From NCBI GenBank assembly GCA_964420995.1, contig CAYQUX010000010.1, positions 62,001-126,000 of the forward strand: a DNA stretch of 64,000 nt, given 5' to 3'. Source of the stretch: Leptolinea sp964420995. GTDB taxonomy: Bacteria > Chloroflexota > Anaerolineae > Anaerolineales > Anaerolineaceae. The position numbers and the translations under genes are program-made. Under the pieces are notes generated by a model that was not told the origin of the DNA, did no database searches, and saw only the letters and a list, made by a program, of their open reading frames with translations. Every line of letters starts with the position of its first letter. Position 1 is the stretch's first letter. Of the stretch, positions 34,332 to 42,546 are shown piece by piece.

Positions 34332-35873
34332 TTATGTTCTTTTGATGCCACTAATAAGATCTCCGAGATTGGCCAGTTCGATCCCGGCTCTCTCAAAGAT
34401 CGGAAGCATGGATTCATAAACTTTTGAATTGTTCGATATGGGGCGGCTGACGTCCTCAACCTGATGTAGTTTGTCGATAATGGAAAAATCTTTCCATATA
34501 CCACTACCTACAGCCGCACAGGCAGCCGCACCCAGAGCGGCAGCCTGTTGATCGATTGTAGTTTTTACGATATCCATTTCATATACATCAGCAAGAATCT
34601 GGCGCCACAGTTTACTATGACTACCTCCACCAACAACCAGCATTTCTTTTTCGAAATCACCCAATTTCTTTAAATAATTTAATGCTATGCGCAGTTCTAT
34701 GGATATACCTTCCATGGCTGCCCGGATCATGTCTGCCCTATCGTGACGCAGGTCCAACCCTAGAAATGCACCCCGGATATTTGGACTGGCTGCCAGTGAT
34801 GTGCCACCAGCCATATTTGGATTGAACATCAGGAAATTCGCGCCCACCGGTGACTCTGATGCCTCCGCTGTCATAAGGTCGTAATCATCTTTTTTTTCCA
34901 GCCGGGCTTTCTCTTTCAAATCACGGCACAGGTTATCTCGAACCCATCGGAAGCTTGAACCTGCCGCGAAAGTACTCACAGCGGACGTGAACAACCCCGG
35001 AAGTACGTGGGTAAAGACATACGGTCTTACCTTTGCATCGATCAATGGTTTGGCTGATGTGATCGCGATCCAACTGGATGACCCCAGAGAATTGTATACC
35101 CGGCCTTCGCAGATGTTCCGCGCGCCCAGTGCCATGCAGGAATTATCCACACCACCACTTACCACTTTAACATTTGTTGTAAGTCCCAATTCTTCCGCGG
35201 ATTCTCGGTCTAATTTTCCGATTACCTGTGTAGACGGAATAACCTCAGGAAAGATTCCCATTGGAAGCAGGCTGGACCCTAATAGCTCGGGATCGTATTT
35301 CCAGCCAACAAGGTCATAGATGCCACTGCCGGAAGCATACGAAAAATCCGTCCCGATATATCCGGTCAACCGGAAATTTATATAATCCTTAGTCCCGATA
35401 ACTTTATCAATTCGGGAAAAGAGTTCTGGTTCGTGTTGTCTATACCACATGATCTTGAATACAGAATACAGATGGGCGGGAAAACCATTTCCGGTTATCC
35501 TGTACCAATCTGGTTCTGGGAAGCGTGTGAAGAAATCCTTTGCTTCTTCCATAGCGCGAGAATCCGACCAGATCGGTGTGGTCTCGCGCAGCAGGTTTCC
35601 ATGATTATCCAGCGGAACAACTCCCAGGCTGTGGCCTGAAATCCCTAAACATATTATTTCTTTTGGATTTACATTGGATTCTTCAAGCAACCGGCGTGTG
35701 CTTCTGACTACTGCTTGCCACCAATCCAGTGGACGCTGTTCATGCCAGCCATTTTGAGGATACAGCGTTGAATAACTTTCAAAGCATTCCGCAATGCACT
35801 TGCCATCCACATCATAGAGGGATGCTTTATTACCACCGGTACCAAGGTCATAGGCAATTATGTACGTTTGCAC
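34332..35873 (-). CDS. FGGY-family carbohydrate kinase (xylulokinase-like)
   Basis: A 513-residue kinase of the normal FGGY length. The N-terminal phosphate-binding block YDLGTGGNKASLYD, the central SGGVDNSCMALGA and the C-terminal GGGSHSKLWRQILADV block fit the family. Closest in style to xylulokinases and related ketose or polyol kinases. It lies 11 bp downstream of deoC and 23 bp upstream of the ADC-family gene, all read from promoter A (36.64 kb). The phosphorylated sugar is unknown; pairing with an aldolase suggests kinase-then-cleavage chemistry. Confidence 0.9.
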   Translation of the reverse strand: MQTYIIAYDLGTGGNKASLYDVDGKCIAECFESYSTLYPQNGWHEQRPLDWWQAVVRSTRRLLEESNVNPKEIICLGISGHSLGVVPLDNHGNLLRETTPIWSDSRAMEEAKDFFTRFPEPDWYRITGNGFPAHLYSVFKIMWYRQHEPELFSRIDKVIGTKDYINFRLTGYIGTDFSYASGSGIYDLVGWKYDPELLGSSLLPMGIFPEVIPSTQVIGKLDRESAEELGLTTNVKVVSGGVDNSCMALGARNICEGRVYNSLGSSSWIAITSAKPLIDAKVRPYVFTHVLPGLFTSAVSTFAAGSSFRWVRDNLCRDLKEKARLEKKDDYDLMTAEASESPVGANFLMFNPNMAGGTSLAASPNIRGAFLGLDLRHDRADMIRAAMEGISIELRIALNYLKKLGDFEKEMLVVGGGSHSKLWRQILADVYEMDIVKTTIDQQAAALGAAACAAVGSGIWKDFSIIDKLHQVEDVSRPISNNSKVYESMLPIFERAGIELANLGDLISGIKRT

Positions 35874-35884
35874 GCTTTCACCAT

Positions 35885-36595
35885 TTACTCGAAATGTAAG
35901 GGAAAATGTAGTCCAGAAGCATTTTCAATTATTCGTGTCGCAGAATTTTGTGAAATACCAAATCGTGAAGCGCCCCGCCTGTACATTTCCAATAACATTT
36001 CCAGGCTGCGTACTCCGCCGGAAGCTTTGATTTTGATCTTTTCCCCAACATACTTTTTTATCAAGGACACATTCTCAAGAGTGGCTCCAGAAGGAGTCCA
36101 ACCAGTACCAGTCTTAACATATGCTGCACCGGCTTTTATACTTAAATCACAGGCTTTGAGGATTTGTGATTCATCAAGATAGCTGCATTCCATGATTACC
36201 TTTACAGGTTTTTCCTGCGCCGCACTGACTACGGCTCTAATATCATTGTACACATCATCATAACGTCCTGAGAGATGCGCGGCAATATTGATTACCATAT
36301 CAATCTCATCCACCCCCATATCGATCAATTCATTGGTTTCCAGTACTTTTATCGAAGTAGTCTGCCCTCCGGACGGAAAACCGACATTCCCTCCCAGCCT
36401 GGGAGATACAACTCCCTCTAGCAATTTTTTCGCGAGCACTGTCTGTGCTGGCAAAATTGTCACCAGGTAACACTGATTTTTCTTTGCCTTTTTTACTACT
36501 TCCCTTACCTTGTCATCAGTACTGTCGGCTCTGACAGCACTGATATCAATTAATTGTGCGATGTCGCGAACAGAATTTAATGTTTGGTTATTCAT
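35885..36595 (-). CDS. deoC: Deoxyribose-phosphate aldolase family (DeoC-like)
   Basis: A 236-residue class I aldolase. The Schiff-base Lys161 lies in YVKTGTGW, the proton-relay Lys190 in IKASGGVRS, and Asp99 in EIDMVIN, the three residues used by DERA. The usual GFPLG/GFPHG block reads GFPSGG. DERA cleaves 2-deoxyribose 5-phosphate to acetaldehyde and glyceraldehyde 3-phosphate; in this island, next to an FGGY kinase, a related deoxy-sugar phosphate may be the true substrate. First gene of the unit driven by promoter A. Confidence 0.88.
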   Translation of the reverse strand: MNNQTLNSVRDIAQLIDISAVRADSTDDKVREVVKKAKKNQCYLVTILPAQTVLAKKLLEGVVSPRLGGNVGFPSGGQTTSIKVLETNELIDMGVDEIDMVINIAAHLSGRYDDVYNDIRAVVSAAQEKPVKVIMECSYLDESQILKACDLSIKAGAAYVKTGTGWTPSGATLENVSLIKKYVGEKIKIKASGGVRSLEMLLEMYRRGASRFGISQNSATRIIENASGLHFPLHFE

Positions 36596-36640
36596 TACGC
36601 ATCCCTGTCAGGCAAAAATGATGTGTTTGTATTTTTATAC

Positions 36641-36683
36641 TTATGTTCGTACATTATTATAATATTTCCTGTGAGATTGTCAA
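36641..36683 (-). promoter_or_regulatory. Promoter A with operator for deoC-kinase-decarboxylase unit
   Basis: On the minus strand: TTGACA (36683-36678), a 16-bp spacer, TATAAT (36661-36656), followed directly by the 15-bp element at 36641-36655 (TTATGTTCGTACATT as read on the + strand). The core ATGTTCGTACAT is a near-palindrome (10 of 12 positions). Located about 45-88 bp before deoC. The same element and box spacing recur at promoters B and C. Confidence 0.8.
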
Positions 36684-36710
36684 TAACTTGCCGCCAAACG
36701 GAATTTTTCC

Positions 36711-36752
36711 TTGACATAAAGATTATAATGTTTATAATTATGTTCGTACATT
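36711..36752 (+). promoter_or_regulatory. Promoter B with operator for the amidohydrolase-PGI-aldolase unit
   Basis: TTGACA (36711-36716), 16-bp spacer, TATAAT (36733-36738), and the 15-bp element TTATGTTCGTACATT at 36738-36752, touching the -10 box and covering the expected transcription start. The start codon at 36773 is 20 bp further on. Divergent from promoter A and separated from it by 27 bp between the two -35 boxes. Confidence 0.82.
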
Positions 36753-36772
36753 GTAACATAACAGGAATTTAA

Positions 36773-37717
36773 ATGCGCTTCCTTATCTCTGTCACCGGCC
36801 CAATCCCCTGGAATTCTACTGGCATCACCGATGCCCATAATCACGTTTGGATTAACCGCGTTCCCGGAGGCTGCTCTTCCAATCCCGTTCTTGATGATTT
36901 TCGCGCCGGAATTCGTGAATTGACAGAATACCGAAATGCCGGTGGAGGCGCCATCATTGACTGCCAACCGGCTGGATGTGGTCGAAACGCATTGCGACTA
37001 CATCAATTATCCCGGTCCACCGAAGTTGTCATTATCTCTGCTACAGGGTTTCACCGCCCTTTGTATTACCCGCCAGACTATTGGTTATGGAAAACAGATA
37101 CGGATCGATTGACCCGGTTTTTCATTAAGGAACTTCAGGTAGGTGAAGAAGAAACCTTGAATTCAGATTCTGTCGTAAAAGCCGGATTTATAAAGGTTGC
37201 CTGTGAAGAAACACTCACCAAGACAAACCAGACGGCTCTTCAGGCTGCCGGGCAGGCTGCCAAGCAGACCGGGCGAAGCGTGCAAATACACACCGAAAAA
37301 GGTCATTCAGCCGAAGACATCGTTTCGTTTTTTATTGGATTGGGGCTGTCTCCCAATCAACTTGTTCTCTGCCATATGGACAAGCGGCCAGATATAGGGT
37401 TGCACAAAGAACTGTCCAAATCTGGTGTTGCCCTTGAATATGACACGTTCTTTCGGTCGAAATATGCCCCGGAAACAAACCTTTGGCCGTTAATCCAAAA
37501 AATGATTGACTCGGGGCTGGAAGATTACATCTGTCTGGCTACTGACATGGCAGAGGCAGCCCAATGGACTTCACTTGGTTCAGGACCGGGATTTGCCTCA
37601 TTTCCCGGTCAGATCCGCTCTCGTTTGCTTTCTCAAAACCTGCCTGAAAGTACGGTCAGAAAACTAACCGGTGAAAACATTTGTCGAATTCTTTCAGTAG
37701 AAATCGAATCAGAATAG
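36773..37717 (+). CDS. Phosphotriesterase/lactonase-like amidohydrolase
   Basis: A 314-residue TIM-barrel amidohydrolase of the PTE-like branch. Metal ligands are visible: HxH at His22/His24 (TDAHNHVW), bridging Lys141 (AGFIKVA), His173 (QIHTEKG), His201 (LCHMDKR) and Asp258 (ATDMAE). The intact binuclear site predicts an active hydrolase; PTE-like enzymes near sugar genes are usually lactonases for aldono- or phosphorylated sugar lactones. AGGAA precedes the ATG. First gene of the five-gene plus-strand unit. Confidence 0.82.
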   Translation: MRFLISVTGPIPWNSTGITDAHNHVWINRVPGGCSSNPVLDDFRAGIRELTEYRNAGGGAIIDCQPAGCGRNALRLHQLSRSTEVVIISATGFHRPLYYPPDYWLWKTDTDRLTRFFIKELQVGEEETLNSDSVVKAGFIKVACEETLTKTNQTALQAAGQAAKQTGRSVQIHTEKGHSAEDIVSFFIGLGLSPNQLVLCHMDKRPDIGLHKELSKSGVALEYDTFFRSKYAPETNLWPLIQKMIDSGLEDYICLATDMAEAAQWTSLGSGPGFASFPGQIRSRLLSQNLPESTVRKLTGENICRILSVEIESE

Positions 37718-37727
37718 GAGACCTTCC

Positions 37728-38306
37728 ATGCTGGATATTCCCTTTTTAATTGACATTTCATACCCCTCCTGTATTCCTGATAGATTCGATCGCCATCTTG
37801 AACGCCATCTCTCCTCCATGGAAGGCATGTTCTCTGATAATTCCGCTTACCAGGAACTGCTGAAAGCCGGGGATATTTTGATGTATGAGGTGTATGAGAT
37901 CCACCGTCCGGAAATTGCCGGAGAGCTCTTGTCAGGGATTTCCATTGTACATCCCGGAAAAGTGGGAGCGGAATTTTTCATGACAAAAGGCCATTTCCAT
38001 TCCATACTTGAAACCGCAGAAATTTACTACTGTCTCAAGGGGGAGGGCTTCATGGTAATGGAAGATCCAGATGGCAATTCACGGGTGGAACCTTTGCGCC
38101 CGGGAAAAATACTCTATGTGCCGCCTTGTTGGGCGCATCGTTCCGTTTGCACCGGGCGGCAGGAAGACCTGGCAACATATTTCATCTATCCGGGCAATGC
38201 GGGTCATGATTACAAGACAATTATTAAGCAGGGATTTCGAAAAATCATCGTCGATAGCCCTGACGGAGTTGTTATTGTTGACAATCCAAATTTAAAGGCG
38301 GGCTAA
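37728..38306 (+). CDS. Cupin-type glucose-6-phosphate isomerase (archaeal-type PGI)
   Basis: A 192-residue cupin. Metal ligands match cPGI: His89 and His91 (TKGHFH), Glu98 (ETAEIYY) and His137 (PCWAHRSV). The family catalyses aldose-ketose isomerisation of glucose 6-phosphate and fructose 6-phosphate; related members act on other sugar phosphates. Within this island it could isomerise the pathway sugar rather than serve central glycolysis. It begins 10 bp after the amidohydrolase gene. Confidence 0.85.
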   Translation: MLDIPFLIDISYPSCIPDRFDRHLERHLSSMEGMFSDNSAYQELLKAGDILMYEVYEIHRPEIAGELLSGISIVHPGKVGAEFFMTKGHFHSILETAEIYYCLKGEGFMVMEDPDGNSRVEPLRPGKILYVPPCWAHRSVCTGRQEDLATYFIYPGNAGHDYKTIIKQGFRKIIVDSPDGVVIVDNPNLKAG

Positions 38307-38310
38307 CAAA

Positions 38311-39273
38311 ATGGATCTAAAAAAATGCAGACTTCTTGTAACTCCAACATCATACGCCAAGAATGACCCTACTCTTAAAACCGAGTTGGAAAAACAGGTA
38401 GGTGAAGTTGTTTACAGCCAGACTGGCAAACCATTGACCTCGGAAGAAGTAAGCAGGTTGCTTCCCGATGTGGATGGATATATTGCCGGCCTGGATTGCA
38501 TTGACAGCAACGCGCTGAAGCATGCCGATAAACTAAAAGTGATCGCCCGCTATGGAGTGGGGCTGGACGCTGTGGATCTGGATGCAGCCAGGAAAAAGGG
38601 AATTGTGGTTACCTATACACCCGGAGCCAATGCCGCGTCTGTCGCAGAATTGACGGTAGCGCTTATCCTGACACTATCCCGGCAACTATATGCCGCATTT
38701 TCAGCCACTCGTGCCGGTCAATACCCGCGACTTTCCGGTATCACCCTGGAGGGAAAACAAATCGCTCTGATCGGGCTGGGATCCATTGGGAAGCAGACTG
38801 CTCTGCGATTGAAAGGATTTGGGTGCATGTTGTCCGCATATGACCCATATCCTGATCAAGGATTTGCCGCCGAACATGGAGTTCGCCTGAGTGAAATGGA
38901 TGACATCATCGCGGCAGCCGACTTTGTCAGTCTGCATTTACCGTTAACGCCGCAGACAAAAAATCTGGTTAACGATCAATTCATTGCCCGCATGAAAAAA
39001 GGATCTTTTCTGATCAATACAGCGCGTGGCGAACTCATTGATGAAACCGCGCTATTGAACGCGTTGAAAGGCGGTCATCTTGCCGGCGCCGGGCTTGACG
39101 CGTTAACCCAGGAACCGCCTGAACCTGGAAATGAATTATTGGCATTCCCCACTGTTGTCTCCACGCCCCATATTGGCGCACAAACAGACGGCGCGGTTAA
39201 TCAAATGGGCTGGATGGCCATGCAGGATTGTCTTGCCGTGCTGAAAGGTGAGAAACCCGCGCACCCTGTGTAA
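38311..39273 (+). CDS. D-2-hydroxyacid dehydrogenase (phosphoglycerate-dehydrogenase-like)
   Basis: A 320-residue NAD-dependent dehydrogenase. The Rossmann motif is GLGSIG at 155-160 with Asp178 as NAD-selecting acid (AYDPYPD). Catalytic triad: Arg239 (NTARGELID), Glu268 (TQEPP), His287 (TPHIGA). It lacks the ACT domain of SerA. The family interconverts 2-keto and D-2-hydroxy acids; here a keto sugar acid or hydroxypyruvate is plausible. It starts 4 bp after the cupin PGI stop codon. Confidence 0.9.
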   Translation: MDLKKCRLLVTPTSYAKNDPTLKTELEKQVGEVVYSQTGKPLTSEEVSRLLPDVDGYIAGLDCIDSNALKHADKLKVIARYGVGLDAVDLDAARKKGIVVTYTPGANAASVAELTVALILTLSRQLYAAFSATRAGQYPRLSGITLEGKQIALIGLGSIGKQTALRLKGFGCMLSAYDPYPDQGFAAEHGVRLSEMDDIIAAADFVSLHLPLTPQTKNLVNDQFIARMKKGSFLINTARGELIDETALLNALKGGHLAGAGLDALTQEPPEPGNELLAFPTVVSTPHIGAQTDGAVNQMGWMAMQDCLAVLKGEKPAHPV

Positions 39274-39293
39274 CCTGAAAAATTGAGGAGAAC

Positions 39294-39950
39294 ATGGATA
39301 AGAAGACGGTACTGGAAAAGATCAAAGAACTTGGACTGATTTCCGTGATCCGGGGTCCATCAGTCGAATTAACCCTGAAAATGGTGGAAGCACTGGTTGA
39401 AGGTGGTGTTCTGGCAATTGAGATCACATATAGCACACCCAACGCAGAGGATGTGGTAACACAACTGAACAAACGATTCAAAGAAAAGATTGTACTGGGT
39501 ATGGGCACGTTGACAAAACCAACCCAGGTGAAAACTGCTCTGGCAGCCGGAGCGAATTTTCTCGTCAGCCCGGTATGCGAACCCGGATTGGTAAAAACGA
39601 TGACCTCTTCCGGCGCGGCCAGCATGATCGGCGCGCTTACACCAACCGAAGTTTTTTCCGCATATGAAGCCGGTGCCGATGTAGTCAAGATATTTCCGGG
39701 CTCACTTACCGGCCCTTCCTATATAAAAGCCTTGCACGGTCCATTCCCGCAAATTCCCATGATGCCAACCGGTGGTGTCAGCGCAGATAATGTGAAAGAA
39801 TGGTTCGCCGCCGGTGTGATCGCTGTCGGTGCTGGCAGCGAGTTATGTCCCCCAAAACTTGCCCAGGAAGGAAAATTTGCGGAGATCAGTGAAAAGGCAG
39901 ACAGTTTCGTCAAGGCAGTGATATCGGCCAAATTAACAAGGCGGGAATAA
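39294..39950 (+). CDS. KDPG/KHG-family aldolase
   Basis: A 218-residue class I aldolase. The Schiff-base Lys132 lies in DVVKIFPGS, Glu43 in AIEITY is the general base, and GMGTLTKPTQ and PTGGVSADN bind the substrate phosphate or carboxylate. It cleaves 2-keto-3-deoxy sugar acids (KDPG, KDPGal or KHG) to pyruvate plus an aldehyde. Its presence, with lactonase-like genes and sugar kinases, indicates an Entner-Doudoroff-like route for the island's substrate. 20 bp after the dehydrogenase gene. Confidence 0.92.
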   Translation: MDKKTVLEKIKELGLISVIRGPSVELTLKMVEALVEGGVLAIEITYSTPNAEDVVTQLNKRFKEKIVLGMGTLTKPTQVKTALAAGANFLVSPVCEPGLVKTMTSSGAASMIGALTPTEVFSAYEAGADVVKIFPGSLTGPSYIKALHGPFPQIPMMPTGGVSADNVKEWFAAGVIAVGAGSELCPPKLAQEGKFAEISEKADSFVKAVISAKLTRRE

Positions 39951-39953
39951 TCT

Positions 39954-40904
39954 ATGAATCCACCCTATCCCATTGTCAAAAAGACAGATCCCACATTCTA
40001 TTTCATTGGTGTCACCACCAAAAAATCTTCTATTATGAAGGTGTTTCCCCTCTGGATGCAGGTCCTTGGCCGGCCGGAGGTGATCATTGAAGGTGTTGAC
40101 CTGAAAATCCACGACTCACAGGATGCATACAGGCAGGCTGTGTCTCAGATCAAATATGACCCACAATCTCTCGGGGCATTGGTAACCACTCATAAGATCG
40201 ATCTATTGACCGCCGCACGAGACATGTTTGAATATTTGGATCCTTACGCCCTGATCTGTGATGAGGTATCCAGCATATCCAAACTAGACGGTCGGCTGGA
40301 AGGCCACGCGAAAGATCCGATCACTGCCGGTCTCAGTCTTGATGCCATTATCGGAGATGGTTACTTTGGGGAAACCGGTGGCGAGGTATTGTGTTTTGGT
40401 GCCGGCGGTTCAGCCATTGCCACCCTGCTGCATCTGATTAATAAGAAACATCAGGCTGACCGTCCACGCCGGTTCATCATGATCAACCGTTCACAGGGAC
40501 GCCTTGATCATGCCATGCAGATGGTTGCCAGCTTAAAAACTGATATTCAGGTGGACTATATTTGCAACGATGACCCGGTTAAAAATGATGAAATGATGAA
40601 AACCATGCCGGATTGCACCGTTGTGATCAATGCGACCGGGATGGGAAAAGACACCCCCGGTTCACCCATTTCCGACCGGGGGTTATTCCCAAGAAATGGC
40701 ATCGCCTGGGAGTTTAACTACCGCGGCGAATTGGATTTTATGCAACAGGCGCTTCGCCAGGTCAACAGCCGTGGGATCAAGGTTGAAGATGGCTGGTTGT
40801 ACTTTGTACATGGTTGGACGCAGGTAGTTGCCCAGGTACTGCATGTTGATCTGAACAAGGAATTGTTTGAAAAACTGAATATCGCTGCGGATTCAGTTCG
40901 ATAA
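39954..40904 (+). CDS. Shikimate dehydrogenase-like NAD(P)-dependent oxidoreductase
   Basis: A 316-residue member of the AroE fold: catalytic Lys81 in LVTTHKID (NVTxPHK in AroE), Asp121 in GHAKDPITAG, and Rossmann GAGGSA at 149-154. It is longer than AroE (about 270) and its substrate loop differs. It is the last gene of the sugar-acid unit and lies 3 bp after the KDPG aldolase, with no aromatic-pathway genes near, so oxidation of a cyclic polyol, quinate-like compound or sugar acid is more likely than a role in chorismate synthesis. Confidence 0.82.
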   Translation: MNPPYPIVKKTDPTFYFIGVTTKKSSIMKVFPLWMQVLGRPEVIIEGVDLKIHDSQDAYRQAVSQIKYDPQSLGALVTTHKIDLLTAARDMFEYLDPYALICDEVSSISKLDGRLEGHAKDPITAGLSLDAIIGDGYFGETGGEVLCFGAGGSAIATLLHLINKKHQADRPRRFIMINRSQGRLDHAMQMVASLKTDIQVDYICNDDPVKNDEMMKTMPDCTVVINATGMGKDTPGSPISDRGLFPRNGIAWEFNYRGELDFMQQALRQVNSRGIKVEDGWLYFVHGWTQVVAQVLHVDLNKELFEKLNIAADSVR

Positions 40905-40925
40905 AGCTTCACATTTCTCCTTTTG

Positions 40926-40956
40926 CGAAAAACCCTGACCCTGTCAGGGCTTTTCG
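40926..40956 (+). terminator. Intrinsic terminator of the amidohydrolase-aldolase unit
   Basis: A CCCTGAC/GTCAGGG stem with a 3-nt loop, extended by CGAAAA/TTTTCG with one mismatch, 22 bp after the last stop codon. Confidence 0.85.
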
Positions 40957-40982
40957 TTTAACCAACCATATTACAAACCGTT

Positions 40983-41015
40983 AAAAAGGAGCATATGGTT
41001 GGTATGCTCCTTTTT
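40983..41015 (-). terminator. Bidirectional terminator between the two convergent catabolic units
   Basis: A 13-bp perfect stem AAAAAGGAGCATA/TATGCTCCTTTTT with a 7-nt loop. A/T runs on both sides allow it to act on the minus-strand transport operon ending at 41050 and as backup for the plus-strand unit. Confidence 0.85.
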
Positions 41016-41049
41016 AAACTTTAAGATTTATTGTTTTCTGCCGATGAAT

Positions 41050-41553
41050 TTACCAACCATTCCAATGCACTTTTTTCGAGTCAAAACGGTCTGATTTTGT
41101 GGACGGGTTCGCAGGATGGCCAAGCGCGAGAAATGCCAGCGGTTGAATATTGCCTGGCAGACCCAATAGATGGCGAAAGCCTTTGATGATTTCAGACATT
41201 GGTTGAACGACCAGCCAGCAACCGCCAAGTCCGAGAGCATGGGCTGCCAGCAGAATTGTCTGACCGGCAATACTTGCGTCTTGAATCCACATATCCGGTG
41301 AAATGGATGTGTCCCCGCAAATCAAAATGCCCAGCGGTGTTCGTTTGAGAAATCCGCCATACGGATGAAATCCGGCGATCTTTTCCAAAACAACCCGTTC
41401 ATTGATTACAACATACTTCCATGATTGCGCGTTATCTGCCGTTGGTGACTGCATGGCACATTTTAGCAAAGTGTCTATGTCAGAATCCGATACAGCTTTT
41501 TCTGTAAAGGACCGGCAGCTCCGTCTTGTCATAATGCACTCTAAGGCATCCAC
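41050..41553 (-). CDS. Nitroreductase-family protein
   Basis: A 167-residue FMN-binding protein with the opening CIMTRRSCRSFTEKAVSDSDIDTLLKCAMQSPTADNAQSW typical of the nitroreductase family and the C-terminal LGLGGCWL block. It is short and lacks ferredoxin clusters. A GTG at 41553 is the chosen start, with GGGAAGGGAG (41561-41570) at good spacing; a longer frame would run into the upstream aldolase gene. Last gene of the large IclR-led operon. Substrate unknown. Confidence 0.82.
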   Translation of the reverse strand: MDALECIMTRRSCRSFTEKAVSDSDIDTLLKCAMQSPTADNAQSWKYVVINERVVLEKIAGFHPYGGFLKRTPLGILICGDTSISPDMWIQDASIAGQTILLAAHALGLGGCWLVVQPMSEIIKGFRHLLGLPGNIQPLAFLALGHPANPSTKSDRFDSKKVHWNGW

Positions 41554-41572
41554 GAATAATCTCCCTTCCCAT

Positions 41573-42505
41573 TTATGTTGGTAGATAATCACCGATCTCC
41601 ATCGGAATACCCAGGCTGTCGAATCCTGTCTGCAGGATTGTCTGCAGATCCTGGTACTTCGGTGAGTTGAACGCAGGAAGCTGCATGGGCTTGCGTGGAA
41701 ATCCTGCGTCAAAACCGCGGGCATATAACGCCATGTGCGAAGCGATGGTGCTATCAGTAAAGTGCAGCTTGTTGCTGATGTCCATCATCACATAATAGGC
41801 TTTTTCTGAGGTTGGTACATCTCCCTGTATGGTTGATTTGGTCAGTAACGTCATAATTTCTGGAGCGTAGTTGTTCATCCCGGCGATCATCGCGCGGCAA
41901 CCCATATAGTAATAAGGCAGCCATCCTTTGGATGTTCCCAGAATTACTTCAAATTTCTTGTTGCCTAATTTTACGTCATAAAACACAGTGCTTAAAAACC
42001 CTACATCAACCGGGCTGTCTTTAATACCAGCCAATCCCAATTCCTGCAGTTTTTTGACTGTGCTGGTAGTAAATGAAAACCGGGATGTTTCCGGGTTGTT
42101 GTACGCATAAACGGGAATATTTACAGATTCCAGAATGTCTTTATAAAATTGGAGTATCAATTCTTCAGAATGCTTGTAATAAAAAGGTGGAACAGATGCG
42201 ATACCATCAACACCTATCGATTCCGCTTTCTTTGCAAGATCGATAGTGTTTTTTGTATCCACACAGCCCACATGAGGGATTAGTATTTTTTCTTTATACA
42301 ACCCGGCTACATCTTTTGCCAGGCGGAAAATTTCCACTCTCTCATCATTTGTCATCATGGGGCCGGCGCCATATGATCCGGTTAGAAAAAGTCCATCAAC
42401 TCCCTTATCAAACATCCACTGCATATGCCAGCGGGTTCTATTTAGGTCCAGAGTACCATCTGGATTAAAAAATGTGATATTTGGAACCAGAGAACCTGAA
42501 ATCAT
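41573..42505 (-). CDS. DapA/KDG-aldolase family class I aldolase
   Basis: A 310-residue member of the dihydrodipicolinate synthase/N-acetylneuraminate lyase family. Schiff-base Lys162 (AGIKDS), Tyr135 (PVYAYNNPE) and the carboxylate-binding TGSYG near 42-46 are present. In DapA the last motif is usually GTTGE; this variant and the context point to a 2-keto-3-deoxy-sugar-acid aldolase or similar lyase producing pyruvate, not lysine synthesis. The ATG at 42505 is fixed by a perfect AGGAGG; two in-frame ATG codons upstream lack one. Confidence 0.85.
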   Translation of the reverse strand: MISGSLVPNITFFNPDGTLDLNRTRWHMQWMFDKGVDGLFLTGSYGAGPMMTNDERVEIFRLAKDVAGLYKEKILIPHVGCVDTKNTIDLAKKAESIGVDGIASVPPFYYKHSEELILQFYKDILESVNIPVYAYNNPETSRFSFTTSTVKKLQELGLAGIKDSPVDVGFLSTVFYDVKLGNKKFEVILGTSKGWLPYYYMGCRAMIAGMNNYAPEIMTLLTKSTIQGDVPTSEKAYYVMMDISNKLHFTDSTIASHMALYARGFDAGFPRKPMQLPAFNSPKYQDLQTILQTGFDSLGIPMEIGDYLPT

Positions 42506-42546
42506 CGCTCCTCCTGATTTATTACTCATTTTTAGGCGAGTAAGTT